DNA from: Pogonophryne albipinna
Lineage: Eukaryota; Chordata; Actinopteri; Perciformes; Artedidraconidae
DNA length: 64,000 bases
Reading direction: 5' to 3'
Assembly (NCBI GenBank): GCA_028583405.1
Contig: CM053256.1
Location: 23,781,325 to 23,845,324 of the forward strand
Under the pieces are notes generated by a model. That model was not told where the DNA came from. It did not search any database and saw only the letters and a program-made list of their open reading frames with translations. Positions 1 through 38,754 of the stretch are shown in pieces (within the stretch, counting starts at the first letter, position 1; each line of letters begins with the position of its first letter). A program made the translations under genes and the position numbers.

Positions 1-3000
1 TACAGTAATAACCTGAGTTAGAATGGATGTATCTTACATCTCCCTGCCTTGAAAAACTCTGGTAGAAGCATAACACCTTGAAATGGGAGGGGTTGTTGGG
101 TTAAATACTTTGCCTTATGGAATAACCCTATGTTTGCAAATCTTGGCCACTTCCACCACTTTGTACGTAAAGGCTACGCTCCGTTTCATTTAACGATGTT
201 ATTTTTCCTTCACAATTACTGCAACAGGGAAAACATAAATCCTCAAAGAAAGAAAACTGACATAAAAGTATATCATTTCTTTATTACACCTGTCAAGGCT
301 GAAATGTCAAGGCGTAATTCTTGGGTGCCAAAGCACATGTTAGAGGTGGCTTTGCAAGAGCTGGTGTAGGAGTGTCGCCAACTCCTCAGCAGGGACGTTT
401 CAAGCTGCTGGCCTCGTTCCTGTGACACATAACAGCCAGACGGGTGTGTGTGATGTAATGCATATTTATGTTTGCGCAATAAACGGAGAGTCACACATAC
501 TCTCGGAGGTTGGATCTTGACCGTGTATAGACAGATGTGTGCCGAAAAGCTGGATATCGCCAACAATGACATTAGCGAGAGGAGAGCAGTGGTGCAACTG
601 GACAAACTGCTTTCTTACCAAAACAATTACAAAATCCCCAACTCTTTAATGCTGATTTAACAATATTAAATTAACCACATTTTTGACAAGATGTTGGCCA
701 TGTTTTTTTTTATTCAGCTAAGAAAGGAATAGCTGGTTATGTCCGGACCAAGGCCAAATCCTTTAGTGTGAATATTGTTTTGACAGGCAAATGATACAAG
801 TGACGACTTAAAGCCGATAAGAGCAGATACAGGGCAAGCTAAATATCAGCACAAACAACTTGGATCATTAGTTTCTTGATGAGATACATTTCTGCCTATT
901 TTTTCCAGATGTTAGATTTTAGCCTAAACCTGACAACACTTTAATCAAAGTGGTAGGAGATAGAAACAGCTTACATGTGGGAATGTCCTAAGTATGTGTT
1001 GTCTTTTATTTAGCAGGGAAGCCTGGTCTTCTTTCCAATAATTAAAGTCTAGCAGACCAGTGGAAGCTGTGTCTTAAAGTGGGTCAACTTCATGTTGACA
1101 TGAGACACTCCACACTGGCTATAAGAGCTAAGTCAACAGTCACACATTCATCACTGCACAACTGCAGCACTTTCATATCAGCACTGAGATAAGACCATAC
1201 ATCTGACTATGGGATGATGCAGACACTATGGCTCTGCTTCCTATTTGTCTGTTGCAAACTTTTCTCTGCTTAGTTATAATGGATGAGGTGAGAAAGCGCT
1301 GAATGCTAATGTTTCTTTGTTTTGACAGCGGCATCAGTTCTCAGCTCAGCTCTGTGTGAACACTTGTAGTGCTGTCATGCAATCGGCCCGAGGTTAGAAA
1401 CGGAAAACGTGAAGATATCCATCTGTACAAGGGATGTGTGATCTGTGGAATCAATTAAAATGCTAAATCTTTTGCAAGGGAAGGGCTTAGATTACTAGGT
1501 GCCTGTGACTATGGAATAATACAGGTAAACTAGAAATCATTTCCAAGAGAAAAGCAAACACCCAAAGTATGTTTACACTGTAATGTACTTCATCAAATCA
1601 TAAAAAACATTACCTTTATTACTATTATAATCATAATATGTAGCTTTGTGAGGACACATAATGTATGCCATCTACATACATCATTCCAGAGCTATGTATG
1701 ACATACACAGTATAAACAAACCATTGTTACATAATTATCACAGCAAGAAAAGGAAAGTTTATGTTAATTTTTTGATTTCAACAGTTAAAGTTGCAGAATA
1801 ATGATTGCTAATCAATTATAACTTCCGTATGCTTTGTAAGTGTGAAAATTATTAAATAAATCATTGTGAGAATTCAAATTCCACTGTATACTGAAAACGC
1901 ACGATAGGATTAGTTGTCACAGGGTCAGAAGTTAAGATGCTTATTTCTTTTGTTGCCTTTTTATTTAACTGTTTAATACATAAAGGTTGTCCAGCTAATC
2001 TGTAAATCAATAAAGACTCTGAGTCAAAAATAATCTCACATATTTGAACAGTACAATAATACTCAAGAGTCCAGCCAATGTGTTGTAATACAATAATACA
2101 TAATCCAGTAGGACAAATGGTATTCATGCGGAACGTATTCTGGCAGAGCCCACTGTAATTTAGGCCAGGACCCTTAACCATCTAGCTGGATTATAGGAAG
2201 TATCATTTCCCTTGTATGAGGCACTGTCTGAGTTGAAATGGTGCACTTCTATGTTACGTAAAATGTTGTTGTTTTTTAAATAGGGATCACTTGAGGTTGT
2301 CTGAATCTCTTAATTTCATAGGGAGTATGCATAGTTTCAGTGACCATTAATAACACAGTATTTATTCAGGTCAATTGACCCTCTGCTTATAATGCATGAT
2401 CTCACTGCTCGATGATTGCTTTAGTTGGTATTGTAGACACGACCGCTCTACAGGAATGTCCCCAGGTGATGTTCCTTCCTGACTATCTTTCATCTGTTTT
2501 CATTACGTGAGACGTGACCTCTCCTCTGGCATCCTGAACCTTTGCTTTGATTTTGCCCTCAGCATTACATCAGCTCCGGCTCCATGTCCAGTTTCTCTGT
2601 TAGAGAGAAGATAATGTCACCTATAGGGCGGTTGCATATTAACAGGGCACACATTCTTCCCATATGACAGGTGGTCGTCAGGTTTCCATCCTCTTCAAAC
2701 AAATGAATAACTTGTGTTTATGAGGTAGTCATACTTATAAACCTTACAATACTCACACTATATTTAACATAATTAGATTAATTAGTATGTAAAAGTAGCA
2801 TTTGTAAAATGCCGATGTTTGAGTATAGGCTGATCACTACCTAAGCTCCTGATTACTTGATCATTTGTAATTTCCTTTCAAATTTAAAAAGGAATTGGTT
2901 TAATGTGTTGTCTTATTTGTTTAGGTTCTACAGCCATGTAACATAAATTAATTGAAACATTGTAAAATAAGATTCTGAATAGGTTTTTATTGAGTCTGCC

Positions 3001-6000
3001 CTGCAAAAAAAGACCATTAGTTGCTCCATGGATATTCCTTAAAGTGACATACTGCATGTCCCCATTCAATTGGGAAACCCTCTAGTGGGCATAGCATTAT
3101 ATATATTTAAAAATATGAGTATGATTATCTTATAACCTTAATTTCAAGGTTCTTATTGTAACCATGACAGTAATTCAGTTTTTCCAAAACATTATGTTTT
3201 ACTAGGTTAATGGAGAGTCCAGATAATTGCAAAATATCAATACAAATGTACTTTTCTGCTGGATAACATACTTAAATGATCTAGAGAGCATAAAATGCAT
3301 GGTCAATTCTAATTGTATGGATATTTTGTTGTAAAATATGATGGGTTTGGACTCTCACTTAGTGTCATATAGAACATGAATTATCTCCTCATCTACAAGC
3401 CGTGAAGAATTGGAGACTCCTAAAGTATTTCTCCATATGTTTATTGGTCCACCCTAGCCGCTCGCATGCAACCAACCCAGACATGTCTGAAACTGAATAC
3501 ACGTTTTTCTGTGAATGTCAAAGAGAATACAATGGGCCGTAAATCATTGTCATCCATACAATGCTCAACGACTTTACAATATCGCCTATCATGGAGGACC
3601 TTTGTGTCTGTTTTTCATGGAGGATGACCGATTGACATTTTAGGGGATATAAAGTTCTGCTAACACTAAGCAGCATTTGTAAATAAAAACGCTACAACTG
3701 CTCCGTTACTGGCCAAAACATATTGCTTTTGAATGTGACTTTGCAACCCACACAAAACGTCACTGGCATTCCCCAAATGTCAGGATGTGTGTGAAGAGGG
3801 GAATGAATGGAAAATCTGGTTGCAGTGGGCTGAAACTCCTCTTATAGCCAGCTGAGTTCATCAGGTCTGCCTCTGATTCCTTTAGCAGGGCCTTTCTGCT
3901 GGAATGGGCCTTTTCTTCCATTCTTTGCCCCTTGACTCTCTGGCTTAGAGAGGAGCGTGATACCCAGAGCAATTGTCTGGACACTCGACTATCTCTGGAC
4001 AGGCTTTGAAACCCTAGAATTCCACAGTCTGGTTGCTATTACCAACAGCTGCAGGTTAGCCCGTGTAAAATATTCTGTGCCTTGCCATGTTTCGCTTATT
4101 TACCCAAAGCGTTGAAAGGCCGATCATTTTGGCTAAACTGTGTTCATCTTGGCCGAATTTCCCATTCTTCTCCAAGTCTGGAAAAGCTTCATGAGGGGAA
4201 GATTAGTTGTTGTGAGGAAGCCCGAGCTGACTTCAGTGGGCTGCAGTGGAATTAGGAGGGGGCAGGTTACGGTTTTCCGAGGCAGAGAACTGGAACTAGA
4301 TCTGGCTTGTGTGAAAAGAGAGGGTGGTTCAAGCGACGTGTTGAATACTTGTCATGTGATGGAATCCTTTCAAAGTCTGAGCGTGCCATGAATGGTGGGA
4401 GGAAGTAGAAGAAGAGTGCATTGTCTTTGGAAAGTCATACTGTATGGAGAGAGAAGGATGTGAAGGGACTGGAAAGAGAATTCCTTCCCGTCACATTTCG
4501 TGTGTTTGGAACAAAAATGACTTGGTACTGTTGCTTCTTGTTGCTAAGATGAATTCCTCTAAGAAATGTACAAAAAATGCACACCTCGGACACACTACAA
4601 AGATTGTGCAAACACAGGGAACTAAAGGCTTATGTGTGCTCAAACAGATACGGAGGGATGGATTATGGGCTGGATGATTGAGTTTGTTGAGCGGATGCTA
4701 AATTATTCACCCACCATCCACAACCCTTTGTTGATTCTATTTATTTCTTCTTTACAGGGCCCTTATTTCCTTTTCCCAGAGGTCTCTTGTGCATTTGGTT
4801 TCTTTGACGATCATCTTTTCCATTGCAATTAGCTATTTTTAAAGTGGCAGAGTTTGCGTTAACTCCTACTGCAACATTGAACATGGTTATTGATTGGCAC
4901 GGCCAGACCTCAAGTTCTCACCAAGTTTTCTTCCTCTCTTCTATTGGTTCAGTCAGTTGCTTGGCTACTTCATGAGCTGCAACACAAGTGGGTTATTCGT
5001 AATGCCAAAGGCTTCACTCCTTTTGCTTTACTTACTCAACTACCTTGAAAATTATCTGTATGGACAAAACCATAGCAAAGCATACTTAAAGTTACAGAAG
5101 ACATAAACATATGTATGTGATATCTATTCACTAACCCTAACCCTAACAATTTACAGGGGAAAGAAAATGCATCTTCTCTTACCCATGGAAAGCCATTAAC
5201 TTATTAAATACCACTAAGGAAGAGAGAAAGAAAGTTGATCCAGCGGTCTCATTGCTTAAATATGGTGCTGTCAGTCCTTTTCAACAGCTTGTGGTTGGAT
5301 ACCACATCCAGTCATATAAATGATACTGTCTCCATATGACTGTACTGTAAGTCTGTGTGGGTATTGGTGTACTTGGCTTTCTTACTTCATGCTGTGCTGG
5401 TTTTCCGAAGATACTCTTCTCACCTGATAGGATGACAGACGGACTTTCCAGTGTATTGACAAATTGGACTTTGGCATGCATTACACATTCAATCATGGAG
5501 CAAAACCAAATACATCATGAGAAGACATTTTTGGTTTACCTTGACCAAGGTGTAACCAAGTCTAGGGCACAGTTTTGTGACTTTTTGTAGTTGTCGTGTT
5601 CTGTTTCAAATATGGGTTGTAAAACAAAAAGGTAAAAATTCTCATCAATCAATTTATTTTAAATAAAGGTATAGGCTCCCCACATCACATGATGAGTAAA
5701 ATATGTTCTTTAGTCTTCACCAGATATTATGCAGTCTGTTTGTAGTTCCATTTTGACAAATTGTAGTCCTGGTCTTATGTTGATATGAAACTCTTTGTCT
5801 CCTGTGACCATTTGAACCCTGACCAATTATTGTGCAGATTTATATTCTAAATATCAATATATTTCTATTGAAAAATGTGTGTTTTGTTTCAGATAAAGCC
5901 TTTTGAACTTCCTTGCGTTAATAAAATGATATCTCACATTCCCAGCAGCTTGTCTGGCAGAGGGATCCAGTGTGTTCATTTTGGATTGAATCTGCTGTTT

Positions 6001-6190
6001 GAAAGCCATGGATCTCCACTAGAGAGTTCTCCCACTGTGGGGACGTGTTGCTTTTTCTTGCAGGCATATTGATCTTGGATAACGCTTTGCTTTTCTTTAC
6101 TATAAATATCCTACTCCGTTACGGTTTTTACCTTTTTCAGTTTATTTCGCGGAATCAGCTCATTTTTCAGATGCACACCACTCTGTAGAG

Positions 6191-6945
6191 CAGTGGTTCC
6201 CAACCTGGGGGGCGCGCCCCCCTTAGGGGGGCGCCAAAGATCGCAGGGGGGGCGCCAGGCCTCAGATGATTTGAGGCTAAATATCATATTTAGCCTTTTT
6301 TTTATTTTATTTATAAAAAATAAATGTATACATATAATTGCAACGCAATACATGATTGTCACTAAAGGCCTTGTCTCTACATTACAATAAAATATAAAAA
6401 ATAATTGATTCATTCATTTGAATAAAAGTTCAAGTTAGTAGCTATTAAAGGCATAAAAAGACAGAAATGTATAATTGTTTCTTTCATAGAAATGTTTCTT
6501 CTGCCCGTAAAGTGTCCAAACCAGGCTTTTCTGGATAAGCGCATTTTTAAAACATAGTCATTGTCCATGCCGGTTTCAGTTGGATTATTTGTCAGTTGCT
6601 CCGATCAGATCGGTCTCCTCCATTTTGTAGATTATTTACGACTTTTGAATCCACATAAACACAACGGCAAAATCCGGCTTACTTTGAGCATGTGTTTTAA
6701 ACAGTTTAATCCCTTTGTGAATTGTTTCCACTTCCGCCGTCCTTTCATTTCTTCATACAGCGGGAATCCAAATGAATTAATCCTGAGTCCAATAACCATC
6801 AAAGTCACTCCAATAGTGCTCCTTAATTACGCTTTCACCCTCCTTTAACAAAATACTTCACATTCATCCAGTTTGTGACAGTAGTTGTAGCATTTGTGAG
6901 ACTTTTAAACTTCAATTACCGCTGATGTGAGGGGGGGGGGGCGCA
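6191..6945. mobile_element. hAT-like non-autonomous element, one end clear
   Basis: The left end reads CAGTGGTTCCCAACCTGGGG, the terminal sequence typical of hAT-family elements, followed by a striking run of GGGGCGCGCC-type sequence (6210-6260). No matching inverted end is seen. A G-run followed by GCGC near 6931-6945 may mark the other side, or the element may be cut short. The right boundary is a guess. Confidence 0.5.
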
Positions 6946-7439
6946 ACTCACAGAGTTAAACGTGTCTCACTGTCTCTCTTCCTGACAGACTGTCTGCACT
7001 GTTACTGTTACACCCCATCTAAAAGGCACACAGCTTCACATAGTTTGCATAACTTTTCTTGTTACATAACAGTTAAGATGCAGTGTGTCAATCATGTCAA
7101 ACAGCTCGGGGTGATTGAGAAAGTATGAAGTCTAACAGTGACAGTTTTCTGAGGTAAATGCTGGCTCCAGCAGGTTGTTGTAAACAGAGTCTATGGATTG
7201 GGTAAAGTAACCAATAGGCCAAACGGCAATAAGGCCAACAGATTTTACATCTAGAAATCCATTGAATAGTGTTTTATTTCCTTGACTTTGAAGTTTACCA
7301 TTCATAGGTTGCCAACAATGAAAACGATGCAACGAGAACCCTTAAGCATCTGTATGAGACTTACATAACTTTCAAATAACTCCAATGTAAACCAATTCAC
7401 TTCAATATAAGATGCTCAAAGCTAGGGGTCAGAAATAGT

Positions 7440-7760
7440 CCGTCTAGGGAGGAAGACGGTGTGGGTGGATGGGTAAAAAAAAACACCTGCCTTTCCCCAG
7501 GACAATACTGTTGTGGTCCCGTGTATAAAACCAAAAGTCAGCGCTGACGTATTTACAGTACATAACTTACATACATAACTTACATACATAACTATAACGT
7601 AACTTGAATACCAAAATACTTATTTTAACACAAATCCCAATTTCCTAAACCTAACCTATTATTTTAGTTTTTTAAACCTAACCAAGTTTACTTTTAATTC
7701 TCAAAACTAACCGTGCTGTTACAACTGTCATCATAGATTATCGTGTAGGGCTTCCTAGTA
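7440..7760. repeat. Dispersed fish repeat fragment
   Basis: The stretch contains a short tandem of ACATAACTTACAT (about 7558-7595), followed by repeated AAACCTAACC phrases and CAAAACTAACCGTGC. This combination resembles a repeat I have seen widely in percomorph fishes. The class is unknown and the limits are approximate. Confidence 0.35.
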
Positions 7761-9194
7761 AAAAATCACAGCCAAAGGGGTTCTGATCAATAGGTCTGCA
7801 TGTGATGAAGATGGGTATGGGTTGAGTAAACTATAAAGTATTGTGTTGGAAGATATATTAGGTTCTATGTAACACGTCATTTGGAACTGTGGCTTAACGT
7901 CTCAAAAACTACGTTTGCTCTCTGTCAGTGTGACATTTGAGATGCTTTTAATGATCTGAGACATCTCTATTGAGGTGAAAGAGTTGAAATTGCACACCGT
8001 AACAGTCCAATATATTGGCCCCTTTTAGCTTCAATGATGCCCATTCAAACTAATTAAACAGAAGAGAAAATCACATTTCCTCAGCGGACAACAACCATTA
8101 AAACGTTCCTGTCAGGGTAGATTTGGAACCATCTCATAGACTTTGACCTTTGACACTATTTTCACAGTCTTTTCTCAATGATTTGTGTGCACTGCGTCAG
8201 TTGAACCTCATGTGGTTTGCTAACTTATGGGCGTCCAGCACAGAGAAGAGCGGATGGTGAATGGTAGTGTTTTGTACGGACACGGTTCACCGATCAGTGG
8301 CGGGCTGCCTCATGGGGCGCAGACTGTGTTTTGAGGTCATGGTGTGGAAAGCAGCTTTTCCTCCTGCCAGCTTCCGCAGCCGTTCCACAGTCCCCGGGCT
8401 GTGTTTTGTATTGGGCTGCAGGTCAGCGATGGTGCTGTTTCAGACCATCAGGGTGTTTTCTTTACCCTCTCCGTTCTCCACACACTCTTACAGGAGGAGC
8501 CAGACATAGCAGCTCAACGCTTGTTGGCCCTCCTCTCAGTTGAAAGTAAGGAGAATGCTATTCATTGTGGTTATTTCTGCAGCACACACACATTTCAAAC
8601 TTATCAATATAAGGAGAAATATAATTTTCCTATAGAGATACTTTTATCCCAGGACTTAAAAATAATAAAGTAGTTCAACTAGTTTGAAAAGCTAGTAAAA
8701 CCTACTTTTAATTAAAAAAACAACAACAATATATTTCCACATAAAGAGTGCAAAATGATTAGTTATCAAGCATGCAGAGACGTTTAACGAGTGAGCTTTA
8801 TGCCAGGGATTCATATTTGAAACATATAGCTTAAAGTAATGAGTAGACAGTGTTAGTGCTTAGCTTAAATAAATCGATTCACGGTTCAAGTTAGATGAGA
8901 GTAACCAAACTACACTAACACACTAATAGCTAAATAGCTAAACATTTATCAATGGTGATGAAAGGAGAAATGTGTTAAGACAAACCATTAAAAGTGTGGA
9001 CAAACTGTTAAATACACTTAAAGTAGCTAAATAGATGTAAAAAAGGGTAGCTTTAAGTAATGGATGCATTTCTGATAGCTAAAAGTAATGATTATGTCCG
9101 TGTCTATAAAGGATTACCTGGTACTTCTACATCTATCTAGGCTTCTTCTGTCAAAGGATGATCGGAATCACTGTTGTTGAAGTTGAAAGACAAT

Positions 9195-9360
9195 ATCAGA
9201 TTCAGAATCTTTTTCATTGCAATGTCATGTTTCACATACAAATAATTTGCTTTGGGGTATTGGTGTATAACATAAACATAGCAGAAGAAAAGAGACAAAT
9301 AGAAATGGAATAGAAGAAAAACAAATACAACAACAATGCTACAAATATATGTATAATATA
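9195..9360. repeat. Possible LINE 3'-tail-like repeat
   Basis: The phrase ATTCAGAATCTTTTTCATTG, followed by A-rich sequence, resembles the common teleost 'cagaatcctttatt' type of retroposon tail. It is weak and degenerate. Confidence 0.25.
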
Positions 9361-10624
9361 ACTGGGATATTATTGGAAAGAGCTATGCAGTTGTAAGAAG
9401 TGGTAGTTTCATACAGAAATGTGCAACATTTTCCAAGACATGTGCAATAATTCACTTTATCAAGCATATGAGCAGTGGTTTTATGTTAGCTTGACAACTG
9501 TAAAAGTACCAGAGGGAGGAATTTTCCTCTGACCCAAATGTGGACAGGCCAAAACGACTTAATTTCACAACAATATTCCCACACTAAATATGTGAAGCAC
9601 ATATTGTTTTCCTTTTTGTATCAGTCATCATCTGTGTGCTGTCAATGAGCCATTAAGCTATTTCCCACCATTTCAAAAACCTGGCTTAAAGAAAGATCCT
9701 CATTATCCTAATGGACAGTGATGATGGATTTAAAAAGGCATAAGCCCTGACCTCGTGAGATAATGTACATTAGCTCTTTGCTGCTCTGGATACTGTAGAT
9801 ACATGAGGATTTTTCTCTGAGGATTTGGCATTTGTGTGTGTTTTTCTGTCTGTTAAAAGGCATAACAGGCACTCCTACTTCATTGAACTTGTCAGGGTCA
9901 AAGGTCATGAGGATGACAGCTCCTGTGCAAACACAGAATGGCAGAAAATGAGGATTGGAGGAAGGACAGGAATAATGGCCAGCTGAAATGTTTTTCATAA
10001 CCTTCATGTTGACAGAGATTAGGCGTTACTGCCAGTCTGGCTCTCTGCTCTGATCCGTCTCATGAAGTTGTTTTCCAACTTAGTCGGATTGTGGGTCAAC
10101 CTTTCAGCCCCAATTCTGCTTTTTCTCCATTATAGCCTCATTGTTCTGTTTTCTGGCAGTGACTCATGTCCTCCTGGCTTCAGGTAAACACACACAGCAG
10201 GCTGCACTTGTTTTTATTACTCCCACACACATCCCGTTTAAACGTGTCCAGGTCCTCACAGTCAGACATTACTGCTGTGCAGACATTTGTTAGACTCTTC
10301 AAATGATTTTCCCAGTGTGCATTTCAAGCACACGACTCTGTAAATGTGTAGCTATATGCAGATGTGTGTCATCGTATAGCCACAAAAGGGAAGACGTGTT
10401 TAACTGCTAGATGTTTTTGGCCTAGTGACCTCTATGTGACCTCAGAGCTCTTTTTAAGGGAGGAAAAGATACTTGTAGAAAGAGTAATACAGGTATTTAT
10501 ATAGGTATATATCTATATAAATAAAGAATCCAATATATAAAATTATTTATTTTCAAAACTCTAAGTGGTAGTTAAAACAACACATTCATTAAGTGTTATT
10601 ACTTGTATTTTTTGTTCTTCCTTT

Positions 10625-10750
10625 AAAACATCTATAAGCTGTTGACTAATCACAACAGAGCTGGCCAGCTAACCAATCAGAGAAGACTGGCCTCTGGTTT
10701 CAGACAGAGGGTGAAAAGAGGTGCTGCAACACAGGCAGTATGAGAAAATG
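10625..10750 (+). repeat. Fragment of TTAA-family element
   Basis: Internal piece only: it shares CCAGCTAACCAATCAGAG, then GACTGG and CTGGTTTCAGACAGAGGGTG, with the copies at 23008-23395 and 48036-48420. Both ends are missing. Confidence 0.6.
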
Positions 10751-11611
10751 TTCTTAATATTGTGAGCATGCTGATGTTTCTATTTAGCTCAACACAACCA
10801 CTTGTGTCCAAGTACAGCTTCACGTAGCTGTTAGCTTGGCTGTACTTTTCTTCTACCATGGTTACTGGTGTTAAGTTGAAACCAATGCTGATAGTGAACC
10901 ATTTCTCATCCCTGACATATGAAAGCATTTTTATGTGACACCTTTATGTATTTATCTCACTATATTTTAACAATATATCATACTGTTTCTTCCACAAGCA
11001 GTGACCTGGGTTGGCTTCTTACTTTACGAGCAGTGATGTTTTTACTGTCACGGAGGAGGTGATGCCCCCCCATACTATAGCCAGATGGGTAGGGTAGAAA
11101 AGACTCGGAGGACACTGATGCAAGGGAGCGAAGAAAGGAAGGGTGAAGGGTTGGTGGGAGGGGTGATACAAAGATAAATGAATATTTGGGGAGCCTCAAG
11201 GGTCCAAAGTAAACCCCCTGTAGAGGCCCTGGGATCCGGGCTCAACATTAAAGTCCCAGGTGCCGTCAGTATTGAATAAAGTCTTGGTCAGAAGAAAGAA
11301 AGGCAGAATGGAAAAAGCAGCTTTACTTCAAACGTCTCTTAGCTTCAAGCTGTTGTTCCCTCAAATCTCAGATAAGACGTTTTTATAAGTACAAAGTGTT
11401 CATGTGTTATTTTAGTTCTTATGCTGCCATTTTGATTGGACCGATTTAAGTGACATATTACTTGATAAAATCTAGCATGGTATAAAACTTGGGGAATTAG
11501 AAAGTAGAAGAAAACGTTCCAGTGCACACTGAGATGCCTTTTGAATATGCAATAGTTCTATGTTATTTTTCTTTTAACTTTCTTTCTTTTATTTGTTTTC
11601 CTGTGTTCCAG

Positions 11612-36142
<24,531 letters not shown>

Positions 36143-37172
36143 TGCACTGGAAAACAGAATGAGGCCAGGGGGTGTAGGGTAACTACTGAATGCAACATAA
36201 TCACAAGACATGATGTTGGGATAGGAGCAAGGCTGTGCGTAGAATTTTCTCAATGATATATTTCTATGAAATTAATGGTGGCAACACAGAGGTATGCTTT
36301 ATGTCTGTGATGTCTGCCTATGGTAGTTTGAAAATACATTTTAACAAATAGTTAATTAAATTGCTGAAATGAACAAAGCTTATAAAACGTGAAAAGAAAG
36401 CCGTTTGCCAAACTTGTGAATTATTGCACTTGTGGCTGTTATCACATTACATGTTATGATAATATATCTGGCGAAAGACCTAGTTAGTTAGTTTTACAGT
36501 AAAAAGCAGTGACTTCATGATTGTCAGCTATAATCCAAAAACGTTTTTTAAAATTAAAATGGTTTTGATTAATGTTTCACATGTCTGGTCACTTCATTTC
36601 TGCTAAGAAGACAATGATGCGTTTGAGCATAAGGCTTGGATATAAATGGGTACTTCTAATTGAGTTTCTCACAGAAATACTGTGAACAAAAGTTTTTATA
36701 ACGACAGACACACTGTAGTATTTTCATCAGTGCAAGACAGAATGTTTAAACTGTCCATTTACTCTCATGGGGACATCAACTCCCTTGGTAAATGGCAAGC
36801 ATTGGCCGTTTCTCAATGTCGAGTAGAGCTGCTGCAGAGCCACTATTTCAAGTATACTACGTCATTGAGTGGCGCCGAAGGACTGTTTAAATGCATGTTA
36901 AATGCCCAGCATTCAGCGTCACTCGATGACGTAATATACTTGAAATAGTGGCTCTGCAACATGTATACTCGACATTGTCTCTTGTTTGTTATTAAAAAAA
37001 CATAAAAACGCTCTGCAGGGTGGTTGTGAAATGCGGCTTATGGTACTCTGGCTGCCTCTGGTGGCCAATGTCAGTGAATAAGAATCCTATTATCACACTC
37101 AGAAGTATCAGAAGGACTTTCTCTCCAGAGGGATTAGATTTATTTTGGACTGGTATTCGATATTTCAATAAA
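36143..37172 (+). other. Probable me3 3' UTR
   Basis: This is non-coding sequence after the me3 stop. Candidate poly(A) signals are ATTAAA at 36355-36360 and AATAAA at 37167-37172. If the distal one is used, the 3' UTR is about 1.0 kb and contains the fold-back element at 36808-36984. Which signal is used cannot be told from sequence alone. Confidence 0.4.
36808..36984. mobile_element. Fold-back (MITE-like) element in me3 3' UTR
   Basis: The two halves are inverted copies: left CAATGTCGAGTA ... TGCAGAGCCACTATTTCAAG, and right the reverse complement of the same, separated by a short unpaired centre near 36888-36910. Pairing covers about 70 bp per arm with roughly ten mismatches. No target duplication was resolved, so the superfamily is unknown. 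Confidence 0.8.
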
Positions 37173-38754
37173 AAAAATCCTACATTAATCACGAATATTC
37201 AAATAAACATAGAGAAGTTGAAGTGAAAATGTGTACATTATACTAAAAAATATAACAACGAGATAAAAATCTGTATATCACATTTTATGCAGTTGTGTAA
37301 TAGTATAATTTTTTGAAATATAATTAGATCAATGCTGTAAACTTGATCCTGTTTTATCTTACAGCTTCATTATAACTCTATGTACAAATGTTTGTTGGTT
37401 TTTTAAACATCAGACTCTAACAGGGACTAAATCTACATTAGCACATACTAAATAATTAAGTACCATATTTGCTATCAATCTTTATTATTTCCATGCACTC
37501 ATATATTCAAACTAATTCACAGGTGCTCTACTTGAACCACAGAACAAGTGATGTGTGCATGCAAGCCACACAAAAAGCAGCGGCTAAATCAAACTGCTTC
37601 CTGATCCAATAGTGTATTTTCTGTCTGTCCGCTGTCTGTTTTTAAACTGAGGATGATTTTTCATTACTCAATCGATCAGAGGCCAGACAGTCATTACCCG
37701 AGGCCTTTGGCTGGCCCGCAGCCCAGCCCAGTCTGAAATCAATAGAGAAGCCAGCAGACCAGTCAGCGTTGAGCGCTGAGCGTCCCGCCCCAGGCAGGGT
37801 TTGGAGAGACAAACATTTGTTTTGCTTCTTGCTTCACTCTCCCTTTTAATTCAGCCCTGGGCAACCGCCACTCTGACATGATGATCAATATGTCTCAATG
37901 TCAGCACCATGCAGTCGGCAGCCTATAAGCCATCAATAGTGTATCAGTACTCAAATACATACAAGGACTTATATTAAAATATAAAGAATGGATTGTGTAC
38001 CAGGTATCATTGGTTATTGTTATTTTTAAAGATATACACTCTCACAGCCCTGTCAAATGAACTTGAGTATACAGTCAACAACATCACCAGTCATGATCCA
38101 AATGTATTTCTTTGAGCCAACTGTTTTAATAGGATGATATGTAATACTTTTAGTGGTATCCTTCTATGTAATTGAACTGTTAAGAGGGTTTGGTCAAGTT
38201 TGTATTAGTGTCAGATGTTATATATTCTAACAAAATATATGACTTGAGCTAGGTAGCTTAGCCATGTATCAGTTACTTTTAGACAGCTGTATGAACTGCT
38301 AATTTAGTCATCTTTTTCTACCTATAATGCTAAAAAAATGCACTGTTTTCATCTGTTTCCATTCATCTGTACCATTCATCCTATACTTAGCTAGCATTTC
38401 ACCATTTATCCTGTACAGCTAACTAAATAGAAATGTTTTCCTTTCCTTTTAACTGAACAAGTTAATTTATTTAGCTATCTGTTTTAGCTTAATGTCGTAC
38501 ACTTTGGAATCTCTGCTTGCTAGCTTTTTCACACTCGCATTCACAATATGTGACATCAGGTGATATACATGACTGACTCAATATGTTGATACCTTTCTTT
38601 AATTTGTGTACTATTTATTAATTTTCAAATTAGTTGAGCTACTTATTTCCTGAGGCACATGTATCTTTGGGAATAAGTATTTATGCTACTTTGCTAAAGC
38701 TAACTTTCAGTAAATCTGTAATACGGGAGAAAATATGTTTCCCTTGAAAGGATT

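Larger units (their letters stand above)
1..11611 (+). other. Upstream me3 intron (3' part), no exon seen
   Basis: This stretch ends in a good acceptor (pyrimidine-rich tract then CAG before 11612) and should be intronic, because the first visible exon continues an incomplete codon. I looked for the preceding malic-enzyme exon (the YTPTVG region) and found nothing like it. The stretch is AT-rich and holds a hAT-like element near 6191, a dispersed repeat near 7440-7760, a LINE-tail-like repeat near 9195 and a fragment of the TTAA family at 10625-10750. No other gene is supported. Short open frames here look like chance. Confidence 0.7.

Noticed and set aside
5131..5150. CTAACCCTAACCC telomere-like phrase (also near 46385 and 35115)
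   Set aside because: Only two to three units; too short to argue for an interstitial telomere or a fusion point.
8261..8673. Cluster of three overlapping + strand frames
   Set aside because: They do not fit the missing malic-enzyme N-terminal exons and no known domain is visible.
1..11611. Search for the upstream malic-enzyme exons inside the window
   Set aside because: No segment encodes the expected YTPTVG-type region with splice sites; they must be further left.
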